A stretch of DNA of 6,399 nucleotides from Promethearchaeota archaeon (GTDB lineage: Archaea > Asgardarchaeota > Lokiarchaeia > Sigyniarchaeales > SOKP01): contig JAEORV010000098.1 of NCBI GenBank assembly GCA_016840695.1, positions 1-6,399 on the forward strand. The letters run 5' to 3'. The notes beneath the pieces are model-generated. The model ran no database searches. It was given only the letters and a program-made list of their open reading frames with translations, and was not told the origin of the DNA. Positions within the stretch are counted from its first letter, which is position 1. Every line of letters starts with the position of its first letter. The position numbers were made by a program, and so were the translations under genes. Below, one piece after another: positions 5,844-6,399 of this stretch.

Positions 5844-6191
5844 ATGACGCAAAAAATCAAAGCTCAAGTGGTTGTTCAGAATTTAGAACTTATCATTAAG
5901 GATCTAGAAAATTCAATTGATTCTCTTGAAGATAAAACTTATATTGAAGCAAGAGGGATTCAAGCAAAATTAGCAAGAGCAATAAGCGAACTGAGAGGTG
6001 AGAGGATTAGTAAGATTGAATCCATCCCCATCAATTCTGGTCAGGCTTCAAAGCAAGAAATGAAAAATTTTTTACTCCTTAGAATTGAAGACTTAAAAGA
6101 TCTTCTTGATTCAAGCGAAATTAACTTTAAAAAAAAATTTGACTTGCTCATGGAAATAACGCAATTGAGAGCGAAAATTAGTAATCTATAG
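5844..6191 (+). CDS. Small all-helical, probably coiled-coil protein, unknown function (115 aa)
   Basis: I do not recognise a family. The sequence is charged and leucine/isoleucine-rich and predicts as helices only: about 8-30, 34-57, 72-92 and 95-114, with a Pro/Gly-containing hinge at 60-69 (SIPINSGQAS). Heptad-like spacing is seen at Leu14, Ile18, Leu21, Ile25 and Leu28. The two halves resemble each other: residues 14-50 align with 77-115, sharing Leu/Ile positions, the pair Asp-Ser at 26-27 and 89-90, and similar ends (ISEL and ISNL), with a two-residue insertion in the second half. This suggests an ancient duplication of a helical hairpin and a bundle or dimer fold. There is no membrane helix, signal peptide or cysteine. 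The ATG at 5844 follows AGGGT (5832-5836), a weak ribosome site. A T6 run follows the stop. It may bind another protein as an adaptor, which is speculative. Confidence 0.8.
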   Translation: MTQKIKAQVVVQNLELIIKDLENSIDSLEDKTYIEARGIQAKLARAISELRGERISKIESIPINSGQASKQEMKNFLLLRIEDLKDLLDSSEINFKKKFDLLMEITQLRAKISNL

Positions 6192-6206
6192 CAATGACCA
6201 TTAGAA

Positions 6207-6216
6207 AGTTTTTTAG
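6207..6216 (+). terminator. Oligo-T stretch after the helical protein gene
   Basis: Six T residues at 6209-6214 lie 17 bases after the TAG of the helical-protein gene, without a hairpin. A weak oligo-T terminator is likely, as the next gene has its own TATA-like sequence about 30 bases later. Confidence 0.3.
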
Positions 6217-6230
6217 ACTCCAATACTTAT

Positions 6231-6262
6231 GAAATTATAAGAACAATATTATTAAATAAATA
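6231..6262 (+). promoter_or_regulatory. TATA-like promoter region of the last gene
   Basis: AAATTATAAG (6232-6241) and TTAAATAAATAA (6251-6262) are two candidate TATA boxes before the ATG at 6283. The second, about 25 bases upstream, would give a leaderless message; the first would start transcription near the small ATG at 6263. The sequence alone does not decide between them. Confidence 0.35.
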
Positions 6263-6282
6263 ATGCGTCATTGTAAACGCTC

Positions 6283-6399
6283 ATGAAAGTAATTGATAAA
6301 GAAACACTAGCGAAATACTTAAACCAACATGTATCTCAACTTGAAGTAGATGAAATTGAAGCGTTAATTGAGATTCCATCAGTGGACATTAATTTTACT
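6283..6399 (+). CDS. N-terminal fragment of an unidentified protein (possibly arginyl-tRNA synthetase)
   Basis: The first 39 codons of a gene that runs off the window. The start is fixed: an in-frame TAA lies at 6274-6276 and the ATG at 6283 is the first start after it. The fragment begins with an acidic helix (MKVIDKETLAKYL, then QLEVDEIEALIEIPS). An N-terminal helical stretch ending in LIEIP recalls the start of arginyl-tRNA synthetase, where IEIP or LEIP precedes a segment of the type 'x4GDxAFPCF'. Here SVDINFT follows and the decisive residues are beyond the edge. I give that identity no more than about one chance in three. Use of codons and composition match the neighbours. A seven-codon open frame (6263-6286) ends inside the start codon (ATGA overlap). 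Confidence 0.7.
   Translation, partial: MKVIDKETLAKYLNQHVSQLEVDEIEALIEIPSVDINFT

Noticed and set aside
6041..6223. 60-codon minus-strand frame
   Set aside because: Antisense to the helical protein, with no supporting motif or promoter.

Overview
The window is about one-third GC, gene-dense and intron-free, and most likely comes from an Asgard archaeon of the Lokiarchaeia type. Three things point there. A Ras/Rab-like small GTPase carries the sequence signatures typical of the expanded Asgard families (WDFGGEERF, then VVGGKADL, then ECSSK, with no prenylation cysteine). Archaeal TATA-like boxes sit about 25-45 bases before several start codons, leaving very short leaders. Genes end in plain T-runs rather than GC-rich hairpins. 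The lineage is inferred from these features, since no marker gene is complete here.

Left part (1-2139, + strand): the C-terminal end of an FtsX/MacB-type ABC permease is followed directly by its LolD/MacB-type ATPase, clearly one operon. After a T-rich stretch comes a 338-residue polytopic membrane protein of unrecognised family. Middle (2251-4606): a complete long-chain acyl-CoA ligase with its own TATA box runs toward, and converges with, the small GTPase on the minus strand. Right part (4607-6399): two minus-strand genes lie in series, a Lin0512-family protein (GxGxDxHG motif) and a four-helix membrane protein. A 277-base divergent intergenic region separates them from a 115-residue all-helical protein on the plus strand. 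The window ends in the first 39 codons of another plus-strand gene, possibly an aminoacyl-tRNA synthetase (tentative).

Only the ABC permease and ATPase form an obvious functional unit: an ATP-driven transporter or mechanotransmission complex in the membrane. The acyl-CoA ligase would activate fatty acids at ATP cost for beta-oxidation or lipid synthesis. The GTPase is a soluble switch with altered catalytic and base-recognition motifs. The remaining genes are conserved-unknown or orphan. I found no CRISPR array, mobile element, tRNA or rRNA, and no convincing multi-gene new system. The best leads are the GTPase motif changes, the Lin0512/four-helix membrane pair, the orphan polytopic protein beside the ABC genes, and an apparent internal duplication in the 115-residue helical protein.
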